Shown here piece after piece: positions 56,001 to 64,000 of a stretch of 64,000 nt of DNA. The translations under genes were made by a program, and so were the position numbers. The stretch is from the NCBI GenBank assembly GCA_035539175.1, contig DATLIY010000009.1:186001-250000 (forward strand). The letters are read 5' to 3'. The DNA comes from Acidisarcina sp. (GTDB lineage: Bacteria; Acidobacteriota; Terriglobia; Terriglobales; Acidobacteriaceae). Below the pieces are notes generated by a model. That model searched no databases and had not been told where the DNA came from. It saw nothing but the letters and a program-made list of their open reading frames with translations. Every line of letters starts with the position of its first letter. The first letter of the stretch is position 1.

Positions 56001-56728
56001 TTGAGCGCGGCGATCACTCCTTTTCCATCAAGGCCGAGCCACATCCCCACATTGAAAGGGATGCCTTCCGGAGTGTCTTCGGGTGAGCCCGGCCCGCCAA
56101 TCTTCGGCGCCGGTTGCCATTGCGCATTGAGCTTCTGAGTCGAAAATCCCTTCACGCCTGCGTGCGCGAGAATGCTGGGTAGCGATGCGGGAAAGCCGAA
56201 ACAGTCGGGCAGCATATACTCAGCGCTCGCTTTGCCGAATTCCTTTCTAAAATACTCATTGCCATAAAGAATCTGACGAAAGATCCCCTCTGCGCCAGGA
56301 AGATTGACGTCGCCTTCCTCGACGGAAGAACCCGCGGGATACCAGCGTCCGGCTGCGACATACTTTTGCAGCCTCGCGTAGTCTGCGGGGAAATATTCCT
56401 TCATCAGCCTATATCGATTCGCTCCGGTCCAATTGAAGATATAGTGCGGATATCGATCTATGTAGTCGAAGTTCACCCGCATCGTCTTCAACAGGTATTC
56501 ACTGATGGTCTGCGGAAACTCCCACCGCCATTGCGTATCCAGATGCGCGTATGGAACGACATACAAAGTATGGTCCTTGGTGATGTCGGGAGCCTTCATC
56601 GTCTGACTACGAGCTGTGCCGGCCGGCAGAAGCCCCGCGATGGTTAGATAAAGAGCGGTGAGCCGAAAGCTTTGGCGAGTGAATTTGGGTCTAAGAAAAA
56701 ACAAGCGGAGTTGTGGCCTCAGTCGCAT
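53096..56728 (-). CDS. Exported GH38 alpha-mannosidase
   Basis: A 1210-residue enzyme of family 38, a zinc-dependent retaining alpha-mannosidase. The ATG at 56728 opens a long signal peptide (residues about 1-43, RLTALYLTIAGLLPAGTARSQ). The zinc ligands are in PYAHLDTQWRWEFP (His and Asp) and the nucleophile Asp is in MLPDCFGFP near residue 180. A middle three-helix domain and a large beta-sandwich C-terminal half follow (SHRWIDLSDKSGSFG, FVFGLTGHPGDWR). It is somewhat longer than usual, with an extra C-terminal jelly-roll-like part. It faces the same way as the TonB receptor upstream, 142 bases away, suggesting a mannoside-uptake locus. Confidence 0.92.
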   Translation of the reverse strand: MRLRPQLRLFFLRPKFTRQSFRLTALYLTIAGLLPAGTARSQTMKAPDITKDHTLYVVPYAHLDTQWRWEFPQTISEYLLKTMRVNFDYIDRYPHYIFNWTGANRYRLMKEYFPADYARLQKYVAAGRWYPAGSSVEEGDVNLPGAEGIFRQILYGNEYFRKEFGKASAEYMLPDCFGFPASLPSILAHAGVKGFSTQKLNAQWQPAPKIGGPGSPEDTPEGIPFNVGMWLGLDGKGVIAALNPGGYGSNVYTDISKEPTAASVSGPQLTSEERARLTPQQAVAVARQRPQEQNWVKRVDLNGKVTGIFADYHYVGTGDIGGATQESTVKLLEAIVTKSETVLPLPPRTPFAMGETPAAQVSGAEVRVGEGPVHVVESAADQIFNDITPAMSSRLPQYKGDLELINHSAGSLTSQAYHKRWVLKNELLADAAEKASIAAMWMGGRTYPQQRLNDAWMLALAGHFHDTGAGTATPRSYQFAWNDDIIAANQFAGILTNASEAVASGLDTEVSGVPIIVFNPLNVAREDVVEANVDFPGDAPKVVQVMDAEGKEVPSQVENGKVLFVAKAPSVGYAVYNVLPGRTSNSSSELKVTYSSLENARYLVKLNTSGDVASIYDKSLNKELLAAPIRLAISNDNPKVYPAWNMDFDQEQAAPRAYIGGAARIRIRENGPVRVSLEVTRETEGSKFVQTVSLSAGDGGNRVEFGNAIDWKTLSANLKATFLLSASNEDATYNWDIGTIQRPNANERQFEVASHRWIDLSDKSGSFGTTILTDCKNGSDKPNDNTLHLTLIRSPGIQPPANGRPSGYSDQANQDWGHHEFVFGLTGHPGDWRAAQTDWQAYRLSDPLIAFQTAKHNGSLGKSFSLFHMNNSRIRVLALKKAEGSDEVILRMVELDGQPVPDVRVSFAGPIAAAREVNAQEQPVGTADVSDGVLMTSFTPYQPRTFALRLGAPATKLSPVKSQPVTLHYDLAVASNDDTKTSGGFDSTGKALPAEMLPSKIQYHDVEFELAPAKTGSPNAVIAKGQTITLPEGRYNRIYILAASAEGDQNATFQVGGAKVDLKIQDWTGFIGQWDTRLWKNKQERDWAISANHAVWPPADLQQREQRPVSPRYPEDYIGLQAGYVKRASLAWYASHQHTADGLNQPYQYSYLFAYPIDVSGSARILRLPHNEKIRILAISAVDENPTLTPAQPLYDTLNSSVNVPRESAR

Positions 56729-56870
56729 ATTTATAGCTGACCATTCTGTTGGGCTAAATGCGGTCGGAGTAATGTCGAAGCCTGGGTGTGAAGCGATCCC
56801 GCAAGCCCGCACAAAATGCGATTCAGATTTTCTTGATTGATAATGCTTTGATTAAACGAGACCGCTACCA

Positions 56871-59800
56871 CTAAAAGGCATAGCGGAGGCTGAATTGGAA
56901 TTGCCGTTCTGAGGGGTAGGTATTTCCCTTTCCAGTGATACGTCCGAAGGTCCCGCTGGTCGGACCCATGTCCGGATTATCGTAGTTAGGATGGTTGGCG
57001 TAGTTGAAGGCCTCAGCCTTGAAGATGAGTTGATGGTTGTCATGGCCTGGGATGACTTGGAAGGCCTTTTGTAGGGCAGCACTGAAGCTCTGGAAACCCG
57101 GGCCATAGATCAGCCCTCGGGTTCCGCGTGGAGCAAAGGTGCCAATCGGGGCCGGCGAGAAGGCCCGGGACTCAAACCACTGCTTAGAGCTTGTTCCGCC
57201 TGAGAACTGGTGATACAGAACAGGACTTCTCGTGGCGACCCAGAACTGGTTGCCCGACCCGGGGCCAACGCCTGCGCGGTCGTTGTTCTGTGAAACCGTC
57301 AGCGGGCGACCCGACTGCCCCTGAATCGTTCCGGAGAACTGCCAGTTCCCGAGCGTGTTGCGGACAAACCCGTTGGTCGAATGCGTTCCGTAGGGAATGT
57401 CCCAGACGTAGTTCGCCACAAGTACATGGCGAGTATCGAAGTCACTAGGACCATGCATAATGCTGTTGTCGTATGCGTTGATGATGTTGGTGCCGTTGGA
57501 GGACCCGTAGTCCAGGCTCTTTGACCAGGTGTAAGCAACGCCGAAGAGCAGGCCATTGGTGAGGCGGCGCCTCAGGTTAGCCTGCATAGAGTGATAAAAC
57601 GATCCACCCACATTCTCTGCTTCGATAATTGTGGAGTAACCCTTGTATGGGCGAAGCGCATCGGGGTTGACGCCAGGGTTCGCCTGCACGGTTCCGGGCC
57701 GGAGCTGGTTAACGTTTGCGAGTTGCTCCAGATGATATCCACGCCGGCCCACGTAGCTAAGCGTGAAGACGCCGATATTCTGGAACTCGTGTTCCGCGGT
57801 CACGTTCCATCCCCAGGCCTCCGGACTCGGATAGGTATGAGCATGGGAGGTAAAGGCGAGTGGTGTAGCGTTGGTACCAATGCCGCCCGGATTATCTACG
57901 ATGCCACGAGTTACGTTGGAAGCAGGCTGGAAAGGAGCATTGCCACCAACGTGAACCGTGTCGCTAATGCCGAGACGTTGAATGTAGCGGCCACCTCCGG
58001 CGCGCAAGACAGTACCCGGCATTACCTGATAAGCGAATCCCAAACGTGGCTGAATATTGCTGTAGACAGTGGGAGAATAGCCGCTGTCATAACCGCGGAA
58101 TAGACGCTGATAGCCGCCATTCAGGATGCTGTCAGGAACGTGTCCCTTGGCTGAGCTTGGGAAGCCGCTGCCCGGGATGACCACACCGTTCAGGGGATCG
58201 CCACCAGTAATGAAGCCGGTCGAGGGGTTAACGGCAGGAGCGAGAGCCGGGTTGTAATCCTTCTCGCTGAAGAAGGCCTGGTTACCCCATAGCGCGTGAT
58301 ATGGCATCATGACGCTGTAGCGGGTACCATACTCCAGTACAAGCTTTGACGAAACGCGCCACTGGTCCTGCGCGAAGCCCTCAAACATATTGCCGCGGAA
58401 GAGCGTGTAGGAGCGCGTGCCGATCTCGCCGTAAGTGTCAAAGAGGCCAAGAGCGGCATTGGCAACCGCTGCCTTGGACGTCGGTACGGGCGACGCCGAG
58501 CTGCCCCCGCGCGCATCAGTAAAGACAAAGAGACCATTCTGGTTGTTGGTTGTACCAGGCCGCGTGTTATCGACGCTGATCTGGTCGTAATTATTCTCTC
58601 CGGCATACTCCCACAATCCGCCGACCTTGAGAGTGTGATTCCCCCAAACCTTAGTGACGGTATCACCGACGTCATAAACGATGCCGCCCGAACGCGATGG
58701 GTATGGGCCACCGTCAAGCGTACCGAAGTTCGACAGCTGAATAGTCGGAATCTTATTGGGAACTACCTTGGTAGCAGATCCGAAGAGATATGGGTAGTTG
58801 ATGCCGTATTTGGTGCGGTCGTAACGACCCGACGATGTGTCGATGTTGATATCGACATGGTCAGCCGCACCGGAGACGTAAGCGTCGTTAACGATGGTGG
58901 GATTGACGGCCCACGTGTAGTGGAACACAGCAATCTGATTCGGCCGCTTGAAGATGCGCGGGTTGGTATTGAAGTTGCCGAAGTGCGGCTCGTAATCGTT
59001 GTAGTTATAGTTCAGAAGGCTGAAGCGGAAATGATGTGCATCGGCGGGAACGAAGTCGACGACGATGCTGTCCTTACGCTGCTTCTCTGTGTAGGGCGCA
59101 GAATCGATCCAGTTGTTTGGATTGTTGGATGCATTCGGTGCCGGATAAGCTCTGAGTAGACCGGTGCCGTTGGAACTGAGCTGGTCGGGCGGAATGATAT
59201 TGCCCGGATACGGAACGCCTGTTGTCGGGTTCACAATTTGCACGGGCGAGTTGTAAAAAATGTTAGGTCCGAGCAGCTCGCTGAAGTTACCGGTACGCAT
59301 CAGTTCCGTCGGAACCTTCTGCTGTGACAGATCGTCGTGGTTGTAGCGTGTCCACTCCTGTCCGAGGAGGAAGAACAGTTTTTTGCGGTCACTGTTGAAG
59401 TGGCCGGGAATGTAGACGGGACCGTTCAAATTCCATCCGAACTGGTTATAGTGGAAACCCTGCCGATTGCGATGCGCGAAATTGCGGGACCAGGTATTGG
59501 CATTAAGGGCGGTGTTTCGAAAATACTCAAAGGCGCTGCCGTGGAAGTCGCTGGTTCCGCTCTTCGGAACCATTCGGATCTGACCGCCTGATGTACGGCC
59601 GTACTCCGCCGGATAGCTGGTGGTCAGCACTTGTACTGCCGAGGTGGAATCCACATCGGCTACGCCTACGCTTGTGCCATTCGATCGCGTGCGCACCATC
59701 GGTGCGCCATCATACGTGATTACGCTCTCCTGCGAGCGCGCGCCGTTCACATTGATGCCGTTATCAAGTCCGAAGGCAAAGGACGCCATCGGGTTGGTGC

Positions 59801-60305
59801 GTACAACGCCTGGCTCCATCTGCGAAAGATACAAGGGATTCCGGCCGTTGAGTTGGATGCTCTTCACCTGTTCCGGAGTGATCAACTGCCCGACCGATCC
59901 GCTCTCCGTCTGCACCGTGTTGGCAAGCGCCTCCACGGTAACCGAGGTGGTGGTGTTGCCAACCTTCATCGCGATGTCAACATGGCGCCCGATGTTGGGA
60001 TCAAGGTGCACGTCATTGAGAGTAGTCGTCTGAAAACCGGCAGCTTCTATGTGCATGCTGTAGATGCCGGGCGCTAGATTGGTGATGGTGAAATTGCCTG
60101 TTTCATTGCTGACGACCTCCCTGTTGATCAGGGTGGCGTTGTTGTGCACGGTAATCTTTGCACTTGCAACCATTGCTCCGGATGAATCTGAAACAGTCCC
60201 TGAAAGGGATGAAGTATCCGATTGCGCAAAAGCAGGAGCGGCACCTATCACGCCTATCGCGAGAAATAAGAAAAGCACGCGAATGCTAAAGAGTGTGTTC
60301 TTCAA
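56871..60305 (-). CDS. Oar-like TonB-dependent receptor (mannoside locus)
   Basis: A 1144-residue outer-membrane receptor. The start is read as TTG at 60305 because a perfect GGAGG sits five bases ahead and the signal peptide (SIRVLFLFLAIGVIGAAPAFA) follows at once; 45 further in-frame codons upstream look non-coding. The carboxypeptidase-regulatory domain (LSGTVSDSSGAMVASAK) is followed by a plug (SIQLNGRNPLYLSQMEPG, ITYDGAPMVRTRS) and the barrel, ending in the aromatic QFSLRYAF. Placement ahead of the GH38 gene suggests uptake of mannose-containing glycans; that is inference. Confidence 0.92.
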   Translation of the reverse strand: MKNTLFSIRVLFLFLAIGVIGAAPAFAQSDTSSLSGTVSDSSGAMVASAKITVHNNATLINREVVSNETGNFTITNLAPGIYSMHIEAAGFQTTTLNDVHLDPNIGRHVDIAMKVGNTTTSVTVEALANTVQTESGSVGQLITPEQVKSIQLNGRNPLYLSQMEPGVVRTNPMASFAFGLDNGINVNGARSQESVITYDGAPMVRTRSNGTSVGVADVDSTSAVQVLTTSYPAEYGRTSGGQIRMVPKSGTSDFHGSAFEYFRNTALNANTWSRNFAHRNRQGFHYNQFGWNLNGPVYIPGHFNSDRKKLFFLLGQEWTRYNHDDLSQQKVPTELMRTGNFSELLGPNIFYNSPVQIVNPTTGVPYPGNIIPPDQLSSNGTGLLRAYPAPNASNNPNNWIDSAPYTEKQRKDSIVVDFVPADAHHFRFSLLNYNYNDYEPHFGNFNTNPRIFKRPNQIAVFHYTWAVNPTIVNDAYVSGAADHVDINIDTSSGRYDRTKYGINYPYLFGSATKVVPNKIPTIQLSNFGTLDGGPYPSRSGGIVYDVGDTVTKVWGNHTLKVGGLWEYAGENNYDQISVDNTRPGTTNNQNGLFVFTDARGGSSASPVPTSKAAVANAALGLFDTYGEIGTRSYTLFRGNMFEGFAQDQWRVSSKLVLEYGTRYSVMMPYHALWGNQAFFSEKDYNPALAPAVNPSTGFITGGDPLNGVVIPGSGFPSSAKGHVPDSILNGGYQRLFRGYDSGYSPTVYSNIQPRLGFAYQVMPGTVLRAGGGRYIQRLGISDTVHVGGNAPFQPASNVTRGIVDNPGGIGTNATPLAFTSHAHTYPSPEAWGWNVTAEHEFQNIGVFTLSYVGRRGYHLEQLANVNQLRPGTVQANPGVNPDALRPYKGYSTIIEAENVGGSFYHSMQANLRRRLTNGLLFGVAYTWSKSLDYGSSNGTNIINAYDNSIMHGPSDFDTRHVLVANYVWDIPYGTHSTNGFVRNTLGNWQFSGTIQGQSGRPLTVSQNNDRAGVGPGSGNQFWVATRSPVLYHQFSGGTSSKQWFESRAFSPAPIGTFAPRGTRGLIYGPGFQSFSAALQKAFQVIPGHDNHQLIFKAEAFNYANHPNYDNPDMGPTSGTFGRITGKGNTYPSERQFQFSLRYAF

Positions 60306-60851
60306 CTCAGCCTCCGAAATAAGATATGACTGTTGGTTGAGGACCCGTTTCTGATCAAGCCGCCACGTGTGTTTACTAGCTTCCTCGCCCTTTCCCGAAG
60401 TACGCCTGTTTCTACAGTCGGACAATTCTGAGTTATCCACATCAGAAGAGAATTAAATTTTGAGATACGGCGTCACGATTCAACCGTCAAAGCAGTGTCG
60501 ATGTATGTACACAGCCACGCATGATGTTGTCAACCGAAAAAGATAATTCCAGGCGGGCGCGACGTATAAAAACTACGACCAGATAAATCGATCGCTAGCA
60601 ACCAAGCGGGTGCAGCGCGAGCTGCTGGGGGTGTGGCCCCATGACTGTCTCGAGAACTATTAATGAGCATTCTTATGTAACAGAAAAGATGCCGAGGCGC
60701 GCGTGCTGCCAATCGAAAAACTCGACTATCGGCCCAACCGACGCCGGGCATGAGAAAGTGATTCCGAATAAAGCCAGATGGCAGATGGGCTGACTTGGCT
60801 GCACTTGCATCATCCGCAGTCTATCTGCTGCGATATTCCGATTCTGATGAC
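60306..60851. other. Gene-free region upstream of the TonB receptor
   Basis: About 545 bases without a supported gene. The first part must hold the receptor promoter. Short open frames on both strands (for example 60530-60751 minus) have no binding sites or recognisable motifs. The right end may contain further degraded integrase sequence, but I cannot show it. Confidence 0.5.
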
Positions 60852-61060
60852 CACGCACAGATTAAGTACATCTGGCACACATTAATCGGCACACATTCGC
60901 GAGCCGATTGGTGATCGCTGGTGCGGACCTGCGAACCGTGGCACAATTAATGGGTAACCGGACGATTCAGATGACTAAGCGATATGCCCATCTCGCTCCA
61001 GATCATCGGCAAAGCGTGGTCGAGCGCCTGGTAGACAGTGGAAGAACGAAAAGAAGTTAA
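60852..61060 (+). pseudogene. Tyrosine-integrase C-terminal remnant with frameshift
   Basis: From 60887 to the TAA at 61058 the frame reads RHTFASRLVIAGADLRTV, AQLMGNRTIQMT and KRYAHLAPDHRQ, the C-terminal half of a phage-type tyrosine recombinase with catalytic Arg, His and Tyr. Just upstream, in another frame, HAQIKYIWHTL continues the family pattern; removing two bases near 60884-60886 restores WHTLRHTFASR. A stop at 60863 closes the downstream frame. So it is both frameshifted and truncated. It lies 30 bases before the tRNA-Leu gene, a usual integration site for such elements. Confidence 0.85.
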
Positions 61061-61090
61061 ACGCTTTTTATATGAATAGATACAAGAGAT

Positions 61091-61176
61091 GCGAAAGTGG
61101 CGAAATTGGCAGACGCACCAGACTTAGGATCTGGCGGGTAACCCCCGTGGGGGTTCGAGTCCCCCCTTTCGCACCA
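61091..61176 (+). tRNA. tRNA-Leu (anticodon UAG)
   Basis: An 86-nt cloverleaf: acceptor arms GCGAAAG (61091-61097) and CTTTCGC (61166-61172), anticodon stem CCAGA/TCTGG with loop CTTAGGA (anticodon TAG at 61125-61127), a long variable arm typical of tRNA-Leu, and a TTCGAGT T-loop. The CCA end is encoded (61174-61176). It reads CUA codons. Confidence 0.96.
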
Positions 61177-61267
61177 ACAACTCAGGGTTGATTCTATTCG
61201 ACCCGGTTTTGCGCCACATAATTCCTTATCAAGTACCGCTCATTTCCCTTCAGCGAAAGAGGAATGC

Positions 61268-61329
61268 TGCGGGGATACATCCTCGCCAGCCTGCCTAAAG
61301 ATGATCCTTTGGCGATGGCGATCCCCGCA
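61268..61329 (-). terminator. Nested inverted repeat after the third TonB receptor
   Basis: TGCGGGGAT (61268-61276) pairs with ATCCCCGCA (61321-61329), enclosing a second pair, TCGCCA with TGGCGA. It begins ten bases after the receptor stop on the minus strand. There is no T-run; termination or 3'-end protection is inferred. Confidence 0.45.
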
Positions 61330-61338
61330 ATCTCTCAC

Positions 61339-64000
61339 CTAAAACAGGATCTTCGCTCCAAACTGAATCTGCCGCGAAGTCGTTGAACTGGAGGTAATCA
61401 CTCCCGCGGTAGGCGACGGCGTGTCCGCAGCAGAGGTGAAGACAACGGCATTCGGCGTATTCAGATTTGTGTGGTTGAAGACATTGAATGCCTCCGCACG
61501 GACTTGCAGACTCACTCGCTCCGAGACGGCCGTGTCCTTTCTGAAAGCCACATCTACATTGGTAGATCCTGGCCCGGTAAGTGTATTCCGCGACAGATTT
61601 CCATATGTACCCGGCGCGGGTAACACAAATGCCCTCGGATCGAAGTACCCACTTACCTTCCCCAGAATCACCTTTCCTCGGAATGCAGGATTGACGGAGG
61701 GGCGTATTGGGTTTCTGCTATCGCCGTTGTTTGTGGGATTGAAGCCAAGCTGCGGTGTAAACGGAAATCCTGTCTGCGTACTCACAATCCCGCTAAGCAT
61801 CCATCCAGCTACAAACTTCTGAGTTACTCTGCCTGCCTTCGATAGAAATACCTTGCCGCGGCCAAAAGGGAGTTCATAGCTTCCATTCACAACAGCAAGC
61901 TGCCTCACGTCCGTCGTCGAGGGGCCCCAATCCAGCTTCGGCTTGGCGGGGTACATCACAAAGCCCGGAGCATTAGCCGCAACGCTGCTGTTCCACCCCG
62001 TTCCATCATCGAGACTCTTTGAGAAGGTATAGACGCCTCGCAACTGGAAGCCCCCAGAAAAGCGATGGTGAATATCCGCCTGCAAGCCGTTGTAAGAGCT
62101 AACTCCATCCGACACCCAGGTCGTCGTGTTTGCCAGCGCCGGATTGGCAAGGGGCGATCCGGGCGCATAGTACACCCGCCCTGAGGGAAGGATGGAGGGG
62201 ACAGGCTCATTCACATCCTCCGATAGCATCTCGTGGTAACCATGGGAGCCTACATATCCAAGGCTCAAAGATGTGGCTGGAGCTATCTCCTGCTCAACCT
62301 TCAGCGTATAGGAGAGAAACGTCGGCGTATGCGCATCGGGCTGCACTCCACTTGGCGATACCAGGCTGTTACCACCAAGCGGCTGCCCCGGAGTTACTTT
62401 CAAGCTAGACACCGATACATTCTTCAAGGACTGCGTTGTGTTGAATGGAGCCGTCTGATCCAGTCGGTAGTCGAGGTTATCGAGAAGTGCGTTGTACATA
62501 CCAAAGCTTGCGTGCACAATCGTCTTCCCTTGCTTGAATGGATCCCAAGCCAGCCCCACGCGCGGCTGCGGAAGAAACTTTGCATGGTTGACAGTAAGTG
62601 CCGAGGAGCCAATATGAGGATTCGTCTCGATAACTCCCTTCGAATCGAAAAGATAGTTGGACGCTCGTGATTGCACCTCGTTCCAGCCATCCGTCGACTC
62701 AAAACGGAAACCTATCTTGACTTCAAGGTTCGGCCGAACCTTCACCGTGTCCTGAACAAAGCCAGCCCATTCCAACGAGCGCCAGCCAAGTTCCGTTGGC
62801 GCAGGAACAACGGTGAATGTCGATACCTTGCCCTGGAGAAAATTCGCAAGGCTGCTGAAGGAAGCTTGACCATACTGATACTGCGCCAGATTGTCATTCG
62901 CCTGAATTCTCTGCAGCCACACTCCCGCTTCCAGTTGGTGGTTCCGATGCGATACGAACACGTGATCATCCAGAGTGAACAGGTTTCTCGCGGTCGTCAG
63001 ATTACTTCCCGCATTCGTTCCAGCCAGGCTTATCTGGGATGCTCCATTAAGAGCCGTGCCGCCACCTATCACCAATGCGCCGATAGGACGCCCCACCACC
63101 CAGCCGGGAACATTCACGGACGTTGTACCAGTAAAGTTATAAGCTGCGCGGGAAAACCCCACGCGCGCGGTATTCAGCACATTGGCGGAGTACACATGCT
63201 GCTCCTGAATGCTGAAGACCTGCTCGCGAAGCCCTTCCACAACTGAGCTGAGTGGATTCACGCTGGGAGTATTCGCAAAGCTGTCGTCTATCGTGTAGGC
63301 GGCAGAGAGCGTATCCGCATTGGAGATATTCTGATCGAACCGCGCGGTGCCGAAGTCTTCCCGAATCTTCTGCAGCGGATGGCTGTAGGCCGTCGCGATG
63401 CCATCACCAAGCTCAGGACCATTCTGTACAGGCCACAAGGCGAGCAATGGCTGGACACTCGCGACAGCCGCCGCACGAGCTGCGTTGTCGGGCACCAGCG
63501 TCACATTGCTAAGTCCGAGATTCTGGCGAAATCCTTCATAGTTGCCAAAGAGAAAAAGCTTGTTCGTGCGCAAAGGTCCACCCAGCGACCCGCCAAACTG
63601 GTTTCTCTGGAAATTCGGAATTGAGCCGTGATCAAAGTAGTTGCGGGCATCCAGCGCGCTGTTCCGCAAAAACTCAAAGGCAGAGCCATGAAGCTTATTC
63701 GTGCCCGGAGCTGTCACAATGCTGATCTGCGCACCAGGCCGCTTGCCATACTCTGCGCCATAGCTGTCCGTCACAACGTTGAACTCACGAATGCCGTCTA
63801 CGCCAAGAAGCTGACCGCTGGTGCCTCCGGGCGTGACGTTGATCAGCGAAGCGCCTGTATATTCAATGCCGTTCAAGAGGAAGATATTTTCCTGTGGACG
63901 ATGACCGCTGACTGCGAACATATTTCCGACGGAGGAATTCGAAGTCCCAACTCCACCGGTTCGCTGAGCTGTGTAATTCACCACTCCAGGATTCAGAGTG
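61339..64000 (-). CDS. Oar-like TonB-dependent receptor (5' end outside window)
   Basis: The C-terminal 887 codons of a receptor whose start lies beyond the right edge; the frame is open through 64000 (TLNPG-VVNYTAQRTGG). Visible are the end of the plug (PQENIFLLNGIEYTGAS, GVDGIREFNVVTDSYGAEYGKRPGAQ), the SAFEFLRNSALDARNYFDH stretch common to Oar proteins and the beta-barrel up to the terminal IQFGAKILF. Internal GTG at 63984 is not the start. It is separated from the tRNA by 160 bases. The substrate is unknown; no glycosidase partner lies within the window. Confidence 0.92.
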   Translation of the reverse strand, partial: TLNPGVVNYTAQRTGGVGTSNSSVGNMFAVSGHRPQENIFLLNGIEYTGASLINVTPGGTSGQLLGVDGIREFNVVTDSYGAEYGKRPGAQISIVTAPGTNKLHGSAFEFLRNSALDARNYFDHGSIPNFQRNQFGGSLGGPLRTNKLFLFGNYEGFRQNLGLSNVTLVPDNAARAAAVASVQPLLALWPVQNGPELGDGIATAYSHPLQKIREDFGTARFDQNISNADTLSAAYTIDDSFANTPSVNPLSSVVEGLREQVFSIQEQHVYSANVLNTARVGFSRAAYNFTGTTSVNVPGWVVGRPIGALVIGGGTALNGASQISLAGTNAGSNLTTARNLFTLDDHVFVSHRNHQLEAGVWLQRIQANDNLAQYQYGQASFSSLANFLQGKVSTFTVVPAPTELGWRSLEWAGFVQDTVKVRPNLEVKIGFRFESTDGWNEVQSRASNYLFDSKGVIETNPHIGSSALTVNHAKFLPQPRVGLAWDPFKQGKTIVHASFGMYNALLDNLDYRLDQTAPFNTTQSLKNVSVSSLKVTPGQPLGGNSLVSPSGVQPDAHTPTFLSYTLKVEQEIAPATSLSLGYVGSHGYHEMLSEDVNEPVPSILPSGRVYYAPGSPLANPALANTTTWVSDGVSSYNGLQADIHHRFSGGFQLRGVYTFSKSLDDGTGWNSSVAANAPGFVMYPAKPKLDWGPSTTDVRQLAVVNGSYELPFGRGKVFLSKAGRVTQKFVAGWMLSGIVSTQTGFPFTPQLGFNPTNNGDSRNPIRPSVNPAFRGKVILGKVSGYFDPRAFVLPAPGTYGNLSRNTLTGPGSTNVDVAFRKDTAVSERVSLQVRAEAFNVFNHTNLNTPNAVVFTSAADTPSPTAGVITSSSTTSRQIQFGAKILF

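Noticed and set aside
60530-60751. 73-codon minus-strand frame near the integrase scar
   Set aside because: No ribosome-binding site, no motif, composition of random sequence.
1-64000. CRISPR arrays, rRNA genes, insertion sequences, prophage
   Set aside because: No regularly spaced repeats, rRNA sequence, transposase motifs or phage structural genes were seen; only the integrase scar at 60852-61060.

Overview
The window (about 57-60% GC by eye) looks like chromosome of an acidobacterium of the class Terriglobia (Granulicella/Edaphobacter/Terriglobus type). The main reasons are three very large Oar-like TonB-dependent receptors with an N-terminal carboxypeptidase-regulatory domain and no SusD partner, many secreted glycoside hydrolases (GH13 twice, GH38, GH43, GH95), a winged-helix/PD40 transmembrane regulator, and several TTG/GTG starts with strong GGAGG sites. 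No rRNA, CRISPR array or intact mobile element was seen. This taxonomic placement is inference from gene content.

Layout. 1-1549: 5' part of a GH13 alpha-amylase-family gene running off the left edge. 1718-2894: MbcA/ParS/Xre-RES toxin-antitoxin pair with a palindromic operator. 3093-7793: PAP2 phosphatase, then convergent secreted GH43 arabinanase and GH95 fucosidase; a 39-nt near-palindrome lies between the first two. 7891-9744: fused PabB-PabC for p-aminobenzoate. 9869-18850: ECF sigma factor with its own zinc finger, followed by a tightly overlapping TolC/adaptor/RND efflux operon that continues into a DUF2892 protein, two SAM methyltransferases and OsmC. 18860-25212: a second complete RND efflux operon on the other strand. 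25331-27703: an L,D-transpeptidase split by an in-frame amber codon, convergent with a YcbK-like murein peptidase.

27916-46419 contains, scattered among other genes, a set that resembles the Mycobacterium tuberculosis DosR dormancy regulon in content: a CBS-pair protein (Hrp1-like), a release-factor-like protein (Rv2629-like), a phosphoribosyltransferase/hydrolase fusion (Rv0571c-like), a zinc alcohol dehydrogenase, a phosphofructokinase, a universal stress protein and a P2-type cation ATPase. Three intergenic copies of GTGAT-N4-ATCAC (a Crp/Fnr-family type of site) lie upstream of pfkA, between the amidohydrolase and the ATPase, and upstream of a Met-rich lipoprotein. Embedded in this stretch is a starch/maltodextrin locus (GH13 amylase, TonB receptor, winged-helix PD40 regulator).

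46632-52953: Met-rich DUF4382-like lipoprotein, then a triheme cytochrome/[2Fe-2S]/molybdopterin aldehyde-oxidoreductase operon and a 54-residue hydrophilic protein. 53096-60305: GH38 alpha-mannosidase with its TonB receptor. 60852-61176: remnant of a tyrosine integrase next to an intact tRNA-Leu(UAG). 61339-64000: a third TonB receptor running off the right edge.

Gene starts were chosen from ribosome-binding sites, overlaps and signal peptides; family names come from motif recognition by reading, not from database searches.
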